From: Bog-532 sp965277615
GTDB taxonomy: Bacteria > Actinomycetota > Actinomycetes > Streptosporangiales > Streptosporangiaceae
Reading direction: 5' to 3'
DNA: 64,000 nt
Assembly: GCA_965277615.1 (NCBI GenBank)
Contig: CBDIDG010000004.1
Span: 372,001-436,000, forward strand
Position 1 is the stretch's first letter, and each line of letters starts with the position of its first letter. A program made the position numbers and the translations under genes. Shown here piece after piece: positions 55,314 to 63,809 of the stretch. The notes below the pieces were generated by a model, which was given only the letters and a program-made list of their open reading frames with translations, had not been told where the DNA came from and did no database searches.

Positions 55314-55329
55314 TGTAGTGCTGTGTAGT
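55304..55329. promoter_or_regulatory. Three 10-bp-phased direct repeats overlapping the antitoxin start
   Basis: TGTAGT occurs at 55304-55309, 55314-55319 and 55324-55329, exactly 10 bases apart. Ribbon-helix-helix repressors bind such tandem repeats on one DNA face. The repeats cover both candidate start codons, so bound repressor would block transcription and the mRNA may be leaderless. Confidence 0.75.
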
Positions 55330-55467
55330 ACGACACTAGATCTCAGTTTGGTGGCTGCGGCACCCGCGATCCGCAGAGGCGCAGGAATGCCGGGCGGCCG
55401 GGGGTGGTGGGCCGTAGAGTTCCGGGGGGCGAATGCCCCAGATGTCATTGTCTGCCTGGAGATGGTG

Positions 55468-56385
55468 ATGGAACGCGCGAGTGTGGGCCGGCGGGCGATG
55501 CTGGCCGGGCTGACGGCGGGCGCGCTGGCCGGGTGCGGGCGGGCGGCGGCCCTGGGCTCGGGGGGTCAGACGGCCGCCTCCGCGCCGTCCCCCTCCCCCG
55601 TCATGGCTGGGACCAGGACCACGAGCCCGTCGGCGGTGCCCAGCTCGGCAGCGTCGTCAAGCCCCCCACTGGCGCCGGAGCTGAGCCGGGCTGAGGTGGT
55701 GGCCCGGTACGGCAAGCTCAGGCCGGACTACTGGGGATTCGGCGGGCCTGGGGTGGTGCGCGACCTGTCCACCAGGCGGCGAGTGGTCGCGCTGACCTTC
55801 GACGCCTGCGGCGGGCCGGGCGGCCGCGAGTACGACGCGGCCCTGATTGAGTTCCTGCGGCAGCGCGAGGTACCGGCCACGCTGTTCCTGAACTCGCGCT
55901 GGATCGACGAAAACCCGGCCGTGTTCCGGCAGCTGCGGGGCGAGCCGCTGTTCGAGCTGGCCAACCACGGCACCCGGCACCTGCCCCTGTCGGTCACCGG
56001 GCGGTCCGCCTACGGCATCGGTGGCACCCGGGACGCGGGCGAGGTCTACGACGAGGTGGCCACGAACCAGGTCAAGCTGACCCGGCTCCTGGGCACCCCG
56101 CCGCGCTACTTCCGGGCCGGCACGGCCTACTCCGACGACGTCGCGGCGCGGATCGTCACGGCCATGAACGATCGGCTGGTCACCTTCTCGGTCAACGGCG
56201 ACGGCGGCGCCACCTTCACCCCTGAGGAAGTTCGCAGCACCGTCGCCGCCGCCCCGGGCGGGTCCATCGTGCTGTGCCACATGAACCACCCCCGCGGCGG
56301 GACGGCCGCGGGCATCGCCGCGGCGGTCCCGCAGCTGACGGCGGCCGGCTACCGCTTCGTCCGCCTCTCCGACGGCCTGACCTAA
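55468..56385 (+). CDS. Lipoprotein polysaccharide deacetylase (NodB domain)
   Basis: A 305-residue exported protein. The N-terminus is a lipobox signal (GLTAGALAGC, Cys23) with a twin-Arg ahead (GRRAML), so it may use the Tat route. A Ser/Pro/Thr linker leads to the NodB domain with VVALTFDACGG (Asp), ANHGTRHLPL (HxxxH metal site) and PPRYFRAGTAYSD. The second motif Asp is Ala, as in other deviating members. I chose ATG 55468 since the lipobox then has normal length; earlier in-frame starts exist back to 55318. It meets the convergent hydrolase gene with a four-base overlap. Confidence 0.85.
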   Translation: MERASVGRRAMLAGLTAGALAGCGRAAALGSGGQTAASAPSPSPVMAGTRTTSPSAVPSSAASSSPPLAPELSRAEVVARYGKLRPDYWGFGGPGVVRDLSTRRRVVALTFDACGGPGGREYDAALIEFLRQREVPATLFLNSRWIDENPAVFRQLRGEPLFELANHGTRHLPLSVTGRSAYGIGGTRDAGEVYDEVATNQVKLTRLLGTPPRYFRAGTAYSDDVAARIVTAMNDRLVTFSVNGDGGATFTPEEVRSTVAAAPGGSIVLCHMNHPRGGTAAGIAAAVPQLTAAGYRFVRLSDGLT

Positions 56386-57728
56386 GGGCCGGGGGCGAGC
56401 CAGTCGAGGGTGACGGCCGCCGTCCAGGACTGCTGGGCCGAGCCGAGCTGTTTGCCGGTGAACGGCTCGAAGTACTCACCGAAGGCCCCGGCGGCGATCT
56501 GGGCCAGCGAGTCACGGCGGATCGCGTCGGCGCGGGCCGAGTAGCCGAGCTGGCGCAGCGACTGCCACAGCAGCCAGTTGATGACCGGCCAGACCGGCCC
56601 GCGCCAGTAGTTGCGCGGCTCGAAGGCCGGCTCGGCCGGGGACGTGCTCGGTAGCAACGGCCAGCGCAGCCGCGGGTGGCCGCAAAAGTCGGCCGAATCG
56701 AGGGCCCGCAGCTGGGCGGCGGCCTGACCTGGGTCGGCGGTCCGGGCGAACAGCGGCGCGAACCCGGCGAACGTGCGCAGCCAGATGTCCTCCCCGGTGC
56801 GGACGTCGTACTCGAAGCACAGGCCGGCCTCGGGGTCGAACCGGCGGGCCAGGCCCGCGCGGCCGCGGTCGCGCCAGCCGGTCAGCTGCCCGCGGACCTC
56901 GTCGCTGGCCTCGGCCACGTCGGCCAGGTCGAGCAGCGCGTCATTCGCCGCGACCAGGACGGAGCTGAAGAACACGTCCTTGATCAGGAACGGGTACTCG
57001 CGGTAGATCAGCGCGTCGTCGTAGCGGTACTTCCGCAGCAGCCCGACCAGCCCCAGGTACCGGTCGTAGTCCCAGTTGGTCGGCCGCTGGGACGGATCCG
57101 GGAGGGCCCAGGTGTCCAGCCGGGTGTACGGGCCGAGCTCGGCCACCGTGATGCGGGCCAGCGCGCGGTCCCAGCGCGGGGAGTTGTCCGTGCCCTCCCA
57201 CGGGTGATAGGTGGTGACCAGCCCGGATGCCTCCGGGTCGCGCTGGGTGGCCAGGTAGCGGTGCCAGCTGACCAGGCGCGGGAACAGCGCCTGGACCCGC
57301 GTGCGGAGCTCCGCCTGCTGCTCCGGCCCGGCCTGCTGGGCCAGCTGCCAGATCCGCTGCAGCGCGAGCGCGTGCACCGGTGGCTGGCAGATGCCGGTCG
57401 TCCGCAGCGGGGGCGCGGGCGCGGCCGGCGAGACGGCGGTGTCCCACCACCCCGGCCCGGGAAAGTAGGGCTGTTCCGGACCGGCCCGGAACACGATGTG
57501 CGGCACCATGCCGGTGGCCCACTGCGCGGCGAACAGCTGCTCGAGCTCGGTCAGCGCGCGACCGAGGTCCACGTGAGCCCAGCCGATGGCGATGAAGGCG
57601 CTGTCCCAGCTCCACTGGTGCGGGTACAGCCGGGGCGCCGCCTTGGTCCAGCGGCCCTGGTCGTTGCCGCGCAGGACCGCGGCGGCCTGGTCGCGCAGCA
57701 GCGCGGAAGCGCCGACGGTCGTGCTCAT
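56382..57728 (-). CDS. GH63 glucosylglycerate hydrolase
   Basis: A 448-residue (alpha/alpha)6-barrel enzyme. It matches the mycobacterial glucosylglycerate hydrolase (GgH) layout: YPHQWSWDSAFIA, then HPWEGTDNSPRWD with acid Asp181, NYWRGPVWPVINWLLWQSL, and FGEYFEPFTGKQLGS with base Glu418. The MhGgH acidic pair is Asp182 and Glu419 as I recall it, almost the same numbering. It would release glucose from glucosylglycerate, a compatible solute and precursor of methylglucose polysaccharide in mycobacteria. Mannosylglycerate or a trehalose-like substrate is a lesser alternative. It is convergent with the deacetylase. Confidence 0.8.
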   Translation of the reverse strand: MSTTVGASALLRDQAAAVLRGNDQGRWTKAAPRLYPHQWSWDSAFIAIGWAHVDLGRALTELEQLFAAQWATGMVPHIVFRAGPEQPYFPGPGWWDTAVSPAAPAPPLRTTGICQPPVHALALQRIWQLAQQAGPEQQAELRTRVQALFPRLVSWHRYLATQRDPEASGLVTTYHPWEGTDNSPRWDRALARITVAELGPYTRLDTWALPDPSQRPTNWDYDRYLGLVGLLRKYRYDDALIYREYPFLIKDVFFSSVLVAANDALLDLADVAEASDEVRGQLTGWRDRGRAGLARRFDPEAGLCFEYDVRTGEDIWLRTFAGFAPLFARTADPGQAAAQLRALDSADFCGHPRLRWPLLPSTSPAEPAFEPRNYWRGPVWPVINWLLWQSLRQLGYSARADAIRRDSLAQIAAGAFGEYFEPFTGKQLGSAQQSWTAAVTLDWLAPGP

Positions 57729-57799
57729 GACAGGCCTTCCCCCAACACGTATGACCAGCAGAGATGAATGCTAGCGGGCGATGAGGGCGGCGGGTCGGG

Positions 57800-58177
57800 C
57801 TAGGCCGGAGAGGGCGGCGGTCCGGGCACGAACGTGGCCAGCGGCTGTCCGGTTTCGACGATGTAGGTGGAGAGCATCTGGCCGGTCCCCGGGCCGACGT
57901 CCAGCGCGTTGTGCGGCGTGCCCGGCGGCATCAGGAATGGGTCGCCCGCGTGCAGGATGAGGGTGGTCTGGTCCTGGATCATCATCTGCACGGTCCCGGC
58001 GAGGATGTACCCGACTTCTTCCCCGGGATGGACGTGCCAGCCCGATTCGACGCCGCACGGAATCTCGGTCAGCACCTGGACGATCTCCCGGCCCGGAATC
58101 GAGGATGCCTTATGCTGCAGTTCAGTGCGCTTGAGCTTGCCCGCGAGCGCGTCGCCGGGCGGCGGCGAGGTCGTCAT
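57800..58177 (-). CDS. Cupin-domain protein
   Basis: A 125-residue single cupin. The first motif is SGWHVHPGEEVGYILAG with metal-binding His, His and Glu. The second, PPGTPHNALDVG, carries the last His. Function cannot be named; relatives bind small molecules or act as isomerases. Its ATG overlaps the stop of the upstream hydrolase by one base (TGATG), so the two are translationally coupled. Confidence 0.88.
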   Translation of the reverse strand: MTTSPPPGDALAGKLKRTELQHKASSIPGREIVQVLTEIPCGVESGWHVHPGEEVGYILAGTVQMMIQDQTTLILHAGDPFLMPPGTPHNALDVGPGTGQMLSTYIVETGQPLATFVPGPPPSPA

Positions 58178-58908
58178 CAGGCCACGCTCTGCAGCGCTTT
58201 CATGATCACGTCGGTGACCGCCTGCGGCTGGGAGATCATGATCACGTGCGATCCATCGACCTCGGTGATCTCGGCCTTGGCCCGCTGAGCCATGGACCGC
58301 ACCACGTCGGCGCCGGCCGCCTTGTCACCGGTCGCGACGACGGCCCAGGCGGGACGGTTCTTCCAGGCCGGCGGCCCGTTCTTCTCGCCGAACCCAGCCG
58401 CGGCGACCGGCCGCTGCGCGGCGGCCATCACGGCCGCGTCCTTCTCCGGGAGGTCACCGGCGAAGGCGCTGTGGAACGCGGCCGGGTCGATCAGGAGCTC
58501 GGTCTCGGTCCCTGATCCGCCGGGATAGCTCGACGGGCGGATGGCAGAATTCAGCACGCTGTCGGTGGAGCCGGCCTCGATGTCCTGCAGGGCCTCGCCC
58601 TCGTCGGGGGCAAACGCGGCCACGTAGACCAGACCGATGACGTTGGCCGCGTCCGCGGCGGCATTGGTGATGATGGCGCCGCCGTAGGAGTGGCCGACGG
58701 CCAGGATCCGACCCGGAATCTGGCTGAACACGCTGGCGACGTAGGCCGTATCGGCGGCTATGCCGCGCAGCGGGTTGACGATGGCTTGGACCGGGACGCC
58801 AGCGGCCTGCAGGCGCTCGATCACGCCGGTCCAGCCGGAGCCGTCGGCGAACGCGCCGTGGACCAGGACGACGGTCACGGGATCGTTGGCGGAGGCGGCA
58901 TCGGTCAT
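58177..58908 (-). CDS. Alpha/beta hydrolase
   Basis: A 243-residue hydrolase. The N-terminal VTVVLVHGAFADGSGWTGVI leads to the nucleophile elbow AVGHSYGGAIITN (Ser), and the C-terminal GSHVIMISQPQAV carries the His. It resembles EstC/haloperoxidase-like esterases. Its ATG at 58908 lies within the long 3' extension of the MMPL frame, and its stop is coupled to the cupin gene. Confidence 0.9.
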   Translation of the reverse strand: MTDAASANDPVTVVLVHGAFADGSGWTGVIERLQAAGVPVQAIVNPLRGIAADTAYVASVFSQIPGRILAVGHSYGGAIITNAAADAANVIGLVYVAAFAPDEGEALQDIEAGSTDSVLNSAIRPSSYPGGSGTETELLIDPAAFHSAFAGDLPEKDAAVMAAAQRPVAAAGFGEKNGPPAWKNRPAWAVVATGDKAAGADVVRSMAQRAKAEITEVDGSHVIMISQPQAVTDVIMKALQSVA

Positions 58909-61171
58909 GGCGAGTCCTCTCTGTACGGCTTGGTACAGGCTCCGCTGATCGTAACGAGGTTTCTTCGGCCGGGATAGGCGAGGCGGGCTCGGGCCGGCGG
59001 TCGGCGTGGCCGGGCCACCAGACCCGGTTGCCGATCAGGGCGGTGAGGCTGGGCGAGAAGAACATCGCCATCACGAACGCGGCCAGCGCGATCCCGGCCG
59101 CGACCGCGAAGCCGATCTCCTGCAGGATCGTGTTCCCGGCCAGGGTCAGGGACGCGAACGTGCCCGCCAGGATCAGCCCGGCCGCGCCGATGGTCGGGCC
59201 GGACTGGCGGATGGCGTGGGCGGCGGCGTCGTGCGGGTTCATCCCCTGTCTGGCTTCCTCGCGCAATCGCGCGATCATCAGGATGTTGTAGTCGGTGCCC
59301 AGCGCCACCACGAACAGGTACATGTAGATCGGCAGCAGGAAAACCAGGCCCGGCTGGCCGCCCAGGGTCTGGAACACCAGCACCGTGGCCCCCAGCGTCG
59401 CGGCGAAACCGAGCCCGACCGAGACCATCAGGTACCAAGGAGCCACCGCGCTGCGCAGCAGCAGCCCGAGAATGATCAAGATGACCACCGCGGCGACGGG
59501 GAACACCACCGCGTAGTCGTGGTTCACCGCCCGCTGGATGTCGGCGAAGACCGCGGTGGTCCCGCCCACCAGCGCGAAGGTGCCCGGTGGGGCGGCCGCG
59601 TGCGCGTCCGGCCGCAGCTGGTTCTTGAGCACGTTCACGGCGGTGGTGGAGTCCGGGTTGTAGGACAGCGTCACGGTGTATTCGGCGGTGGCCCCGTCCT
59701 TGCTCACCGTGGGCTGCGCCACCGCGCCGACGCCCGGCATGGTCTTGAGCTTGGCCCCGTAGGCCGTAATCTCGGCCGCCGACAGGGAGCCGGAGTTGGC
59801 GTGCAGGTAGATCTGGGTCGGATCGGTCGCGCCCGGTGGCAGCCCCTTCTCCAGGGTCTTCAGTGCGGTCACGGACTCGGCGTTGGACGCGATGCCGGCC
59901 GAGGCCAGGTCGAACGTGGGCTTGAAGCTGAGTGCTCCGGCGGCCAAGGCGATCAGGACCAGGCCAGAGACCAGCGCGAACACGGCGGGGCGGCGGCCCA
60001 CGGCCCGGCCGATGGCCGCGAACCTGGCCCCCTTCGGCTCCCGCCGCCAGGCCTTGGACGGCCAGAACACCTTCGGGCCGAGCAGCGACACCACCGCCGG
60101 GACCAGGGTCAGCCCAGCGACCAGCGTGACGGCCACGGCGATGGCCAGCGTCGGCCCTAGCGACCGGAACAGGCTCAGGGTAGACAGCAGCAGAGCGAGG
60201 AAGGCCACGATGACCACCCCGGCGGCGGACGCGATGACCTCGCCGACCCGGGTCACCGCGTTCACCATGGCCAGTTTGGGATCGTCACCCAGGCGCAGCC
60301 GTTCCCGGTAGCGGAACATCAGGAACAGGATGTAGTCGGTCCCGATACCGAACAGGACCACGATCAGCAGGGTGGTGACCGAAGAGTCCGCGTTCAGGTG
60401 CAGCGCGCTGTTGACGTCGCTGATCAGCCCGGTCGCGACCTGGGAGACGACCGCGATGACGATCAGGGGCAGGAACGCGATGATCGGGCTGCGGAAGATC
60501 ACCAGGAGCAGGATCAGGATCAGGGCCAGCGTGGCGATCGTGACGATCTTCTCGGCGTTGTTGCCGGACTGCTGGCTGTCCAGTTGCTGAGCCGCCGTCC
60601 CGGTCACGCCCTCGGACAGACCACTCCCCTGCATCAGCGGCTTGATATCCGCGCGCAGCACCTTGATCGCCTCGCCCGCCGCCGTCGACGTGCCGTTGAG
60701 GATGTTGTTGTTCATGGAGACCAGCGCCGTCTGGACGAGCTTGTTCGGCGAGGCCGGGCCGGCCGTGACGGCCAGGATGTTCTTGATGTGCCGCGAGTTG
60801 AGCGTGGCCGCGACCGATTTCACCTTGGCGCTGTCGGCGCTGGTCAGTTTCCCGCCGTCGGCCCGGGCGAACACGATGATCGCCGCGTCCGCGGTCACGT
60901 TCCCGGCCTGCGGGAACGCCTTGTCCTGCAGGTTGGAGGCACGGATCGACTCGTAGCTGCTGGGCAGGAAGCTGGATTCGTTGGTCGTGGTGGGCAGCGC
61001 CGGTGCGGTGGCGATGATCGCGACGGCGGCGATCACCCACAGCGCGATCACCCGCCACGGGTGGCGGACCACCATGCGGCCAAGCGCGGCGAAGAAACCG
61101 CCGGCCCCGGGGTCCGATCCCGCATCAGCCCCCGTGGTGCGGCGCCCGGCTGTCCCCGTCGTATCGGACAC
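58454..61171 (-). CDS. MMPL-family RND transporter with an unusual 3' overlap
   Basis: The first ~750 residues are a normal MMPL protein with 11-12 helices: two RND halves, each with a long extracytoplasmic loop, and GTDYILFLMFRYRERL / GTDYNILMIARLREEA at the conserved helix 4/10 Asp positions. The frame then stays open for about 150 Arg/Pro-rich codons through the following alpha/beta hydrolase gene in another frame (455 bases). The Arg-rich tail looks like out-of-frame translation. It is either a lost stop codon or a sequencing frameshift; normal relatives stop at about the hydrolase start. It probably exports a lipid. Confidence 0.85.
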   Translation of the reverse strand: MSDTTGTAGRRTTGADAGSDPGAGGFFAALGRMVVRHPWRVIALWVIAAVAIIATAPALPTTTNESSFLPSSYESIRASNLQDKAFPQAGNVTADAAIIVFARADGGKLTSADSAKVKSVAATLNSRHIKNILAVTAGPASPNKLVQTALVSMNNNILNGTSTAAGEAIKVLRADIKPLMQGSGLSEGVTGTAAQQLDSQQSGNNAEKIVTIATLALILILLLVIFRSPIIAFLPLIVIAVVSQVATGLISDVNSALHLNADSSVTTLLIVVLFGIGTDYILFLMFRYRERLRLGDDPKLAMVNAVTRVGEVIASAAGVVIVAFLALLLSTLSLFRSLGPTLAIAVAVTLVAGLTLVPAVVSLLGPKVFWPSKAWRREPKGARFAAIGRAVGRRPAVFALVSGLVLIALAAGALSFKPTFDLASAGIASNAESVTALKTLEKGLPPGATDPTQIYLHANSGSLSAAEITAYGAKLKTMPGVGAVAQPTVSKDGATAEYTVTLSYNPDSTTAVNVLKNQLRPDAHAAAPPGTFALVGGTTAVFADIQRAVNHDYAVVFPVAAVVILIILGLLLRSAVAPWYLMVSVGLGFAATLGATVLVFQTLGGQPGLVFLLPIYMYLFVVALGTDYNILMIARLREEARQGMNPHDAAAHAIRQSGPTIGAAGLILAGTFASLTLAGNTILQEIGFAVAAGIALAAFVMAMFFSPSLTALIGNRVWWPGHADRRPEPASPIPAEETSLRSAEPVPSRTERTRHDRCRLRQRSRDRRPGPRRVRRRLRLDRRDRAPAGRWRPGPSHRQPAARHSRRYGLRRQRVQPDSGSDPGRRPLLRRRHHHQCRRGRGQRHRSGLRGRVCPRRGRGPAGHRGRLHRQRAEFCHPPVELSRRIRDRDRAPDRPGRVPQRLRR

Positions 61172-61367
61172 GAATCGTCCCTTCAGCTCACGGCGTTTGG
61201 CTCACCGCAAACGATGCCGTATCCGGCCAGGCAGCGCATAACGCGTTTCCGGCCCGCGCCATGATGCTCAGGTGAATTCCTTGCTGATCACGCCGGGTGT
61301 GGAGGGCGATCGGCCGGGGATCGTGGACGTGCTCAACTTCACAGTCATGAACTCGAACGCCGCGCCC

Positions 61368-62762
61368 TTAGTGACCGCTGCCGGGCCTTACGGCGCCCCG
61401 CACCTTGCGCACTGAGATCCCGGTCATGACGACGGTGATCCCGAGCAGCAGGATGATCAGGGCGATGATCTGCGCCTCGAACTGCGAACCGGTCAGCGAG
61501 ATCGGTGAGACGGCGGACGTTGCGACCGCCTCCTGACCGGAGCCGGCCCCGCGGCCCGGAGCGCGGGCCGGGCCCGGGGCACGGCTGGGCGCTGGGGAGG
61601 ACGGCTTAATTTCCGGGAACAGGCTGGCCGCGTTGCCCGCGGGGACATTCTTCGTGACGGCCGGGCCACCGGCGCCGACGACCGGGAGCGCCCCGATGGG
61701 CAAGGCCACACCGAGGCCGCCGACCGCGGCCGGCGCGTCTGAGAAGGTCAAACCCGGGACGGCTGCACCCGGGGCGACGTTAAAGCCGCTCCCGGTCGAG
61801 CCGGTTCCCGTCGAGCCGCTCGGGGTCGAGCCGGTTCCCGTCGAGCCGCTCCGGGTCGAGCCGGTTCCCGTCGAGCCGTTCCCGGTCGAGCTGGACGAGG
61901 AGCGCGCGGAGGAGCCGGCGTGCGACGTCGCGCTCGGCGTGGGGCTGGGCGAGGCGGCCGCCGTGGCCACGGTGACGGTGGGAGAGCTGCCCGTGGCGGT
62001 CAGCGGTGCACCGCGCCAGCTGGCGACGGAGACGAGAGCGGAGAACGTGATCGTCTCCCCCGCGGGAGCCGTCTTCGGCACGCTGAGCTGGGCCTCGATC
62101 TGCGACGTAGCCGGCTGTTGGGCCGGCAGGGGCAGGTCGCAGTTCCCGCTGGCCGGGTTGCCCCGGCAGCTGCCGGCCGTGAACACCGGCGAGCTGAACG
62201 CCGGACCCTCAGCACCGAGCGTCAGCGTGGTCGCGAGGTTGCCCTCCGCCGCGGAAGTCGACCAGGCGGTGATCCGGAACGAGATCGTGCCGCCCGGGAG
62301 CACGCTCGTCGCCGACGCCGAGACGATCACCCGGGGCTGGGCCGGTGCCGGTGTGGGCCTGCCGGTCGGCGTGGGCGTCGGGCTGGTCGTCGAGGGTGAC
62401 GGCGAGGGCGATGCATGGGACCAGGAGGCCGTGGGACGGTCAGTGGCGCTCGGGGCTGGGGTAGATGTCGCCGGTGGGGTGGACGTCCTCCGCGGGGTGG
62501 ACCTGGCCGGCGGGGTGGACCTGCCCGGCGGGGTGGACCTGCCCGGCGGGGTGGCCGATGCCGACGGGGTGGCCGATGCCGGCCGGGTGGAGGTGGCCGA
62601 GGGCGTGGCTGCGGCCGACGGGGTAGTGGGCGTGGCCGAGGGCGACGGCGCGGCCGAAGCCGACGGCCCCGGGGTCAGGACAAGGCCGGTCACGCCGGCG
62701 GAGATGACAAAAAGACCGGTGGCCAGGCCCAGCGTGATCGGTCGCAGGTACGGGGATCGCAT
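61368..62762 (-). CDS. Surface protein with Pro/Thr/Ser linker and C-terminal anchor helix
   Basis: A 464-residue exported protein without a known function. A signal peptide (LGLATGLFVISAGVTGL) is followed by about 100 residues of P/S/T/A repeats (PPGRST units). A beta-sandwich-like region follows (about 150-270, VIVSASATSVLPGGTISFRI). A second low-complexity block (GSTGTGSTRSGSTGTGST) and a C-terminal helix (IIALIILLLGITVVMTGISV) with a basic tail complete it. The two repeat blocks show 18-bp and 30-bp DNA periodicity. The gap 61172-61367 shows no supported gene. Confidence 0.75.
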   Translation of the reverse strand: MRSPYLRPITLGLATGLFVISAGVTGLVLTPGPSASAAPSPSATPTTPSAAATPSATSTRPASATPSASATPPGRSTPPGRSTPPARSTPRRTSTPPATSTPAPSATDRPTASWSHASPSPSPSTTSPTPTPTGRPTPAPAQPRVIVSASATSVLPGGTISFRITAWSTSAAEGNLATTLTLGAEGPAFSSPVFTAGSCRGNPASGNCDLPLPAQQPATSQIEAQLSVPKTAPAGETITFSALVSVASWRGAPLTATGSSPTVTVATAAASPSPTPSATSHAGSSARSSSSSTGNGSTGTGSTRSGSTGTGSTPSGSTGTGSTGSGFNVAPGAAVPGLTFSDAPAAVGGLGVALPIGALPVVGAGGPAVTKNVPAGNAASLFPEIKPSSPAPSRAPGPARAPGRGAGSGQEAVATSAVSPISLTGSQFEAQIIALIILLLGITVVMTGISVRKVRGAVRPGSGH

Positions 62763-62783
62763 GGGGCACCTTGTCTGTGGAAG

Positions 62784-63725
62784 TTAGCGCGGTCCGGCGC
62801 CGATCAGGCCCGGCGCCTGGAACCACACGGTGATCACGGCCGGGCCGCTGGTGTCGCGGGCCGCGGTGGTCACCGACGGCGCGTAGGTGCCCTGCTGAGC
62901 GCGCAGGAACGACAGGATGACCGGCGAGACGGCGGGCGAGACGGCTTCGATTTCGGCGCCGCGCAATGGCACCGCAGAGTCCGCCCCGGGCGACAGATCG
63001 TCGAAGGCGACGAGCCGGATCGGCATTTGGGCGGCCAGGACCGACAGGTTGGCCAGCAGCCGCGGGTCGACCCGGCCCGCCAGCAGGGCCGGGCGGGCGG
63101 CGGGCGCGGCCTGGATGTTGGGGTCGCGCAGCAGCACCCGGCCCGCGGAGGCGAGGGCAGCGTGCTCGGAGGCGAGCTGGGCCCCGCCCGCGGCGACCTC
63201 CCGTACGTCCACCGCTGCGGCCGCGGAACCGAACCGGGCCAGCACCAGCGGCGCGGAGCGAGTGAGCCGGGTACCGAACTGGTCCCGTACCGTCGCGGTC
63301 GCGACGACCAGACCGGAGGGCAGCGGGCCGGCCGGCGCCGACGGCAGTACGGTCAGCTGAGCGGCGGGGAAACCCTTCTCGCGCAGCTGGTTACACATGG
63401 TCGGGTCACAGGTCACCACCGTGCCCGGGCTCACCTGCTGGGCGATCCAGGCCGCCGTCTGGGCCTGGTTGGCCGCAACCATCTGCGGCGAATCCAGGCC
63501 AGCTACGGGCGGGCCCGGGTTCCCCACCCCGGCGGCGGCTACCACCGCCCCGACCACCACCGACAGGGCACACAGTCCGCCCAGCACCACGGTGAACCGC
63601 TGCCGCCGGTCGGCCTGGCGCCAGCCGATGGCCCGCCGGATCCCGTACCACGGCCGAACCACCAAGATCCCGAACCACAGGCCTATCGCGAACGCCGGGG
63701 CGGGTTTGCCCGCATCTGTACCCAC
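62784..63725 (-). CDS. Membrane-anchored protein of unknown function
   Basis: A 313-residue protein I cannot name. Two hydrophobic segments lie near residues 10-25 and 46-68 (FTVVLGGLCALSVVVGAVVA), so the C-terminal ~240 residues are likely outside. The visible sequences DSPQMVAANQAQTAAWIAQQ, TVVTCDPTMCNQLREKGF and VRDQFGTRLTRSAPLVLARF have a regular alpha/beta look without an obvious catalytic motif. The gene starts at GTG and ends 21 bases before the surface-protein start. It may be co-transcribed with that gene. Confidence 0.7.
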   Translation of the reverse strand: MGTDAGKPAPAFAIGLWFGILVVRPWYGIRRAIGWRQADRRQRFTVVLGGLCALSVVVGAVVAAAGVGNPGPPVAGLDSPQMVAANQAQTAAWIAQQVSPGTVVTCDPTMCNQLREKGFPAAQLTVLPSAPAGPLPSGLVVATATVRDQFGTRLTRSAPLVLARFGSAAAAVDVREVAAGGAQLASEHAALASAGRVLLRDPNIQAAPAARPALLAGRVDPRLLANLSVLAAQMPIRLVAFDDLSPGADSAVPLRGAEIEAVSPAVSPVILSFLRAQQGTYAPSVTTAARDTSGPAVITVWFQAPGLIGAGPR

Positions 63726-63809
63726 ATCCGGCCTTCGGACCCAGACGGGTACCGGATTGGCCGGCCAGCCATCTATTTAGCGCGGCTTAGCTGGTGGGCA
63801 GCGCCGGAA

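Noticed and set aside
55318..55467. N-terminal extension of the polysaccharide deacetylase
   Set aside because: It would place the lipobox about 70 residues into the protein; the start near 55468 gives a normal signal peptide.
61260..61410. Small plus-strand reading frame between MMPL and the surface protein gene
   Set aside because: Under 50 codons, overlapping the end of the opposite gene, and no recognisable product.
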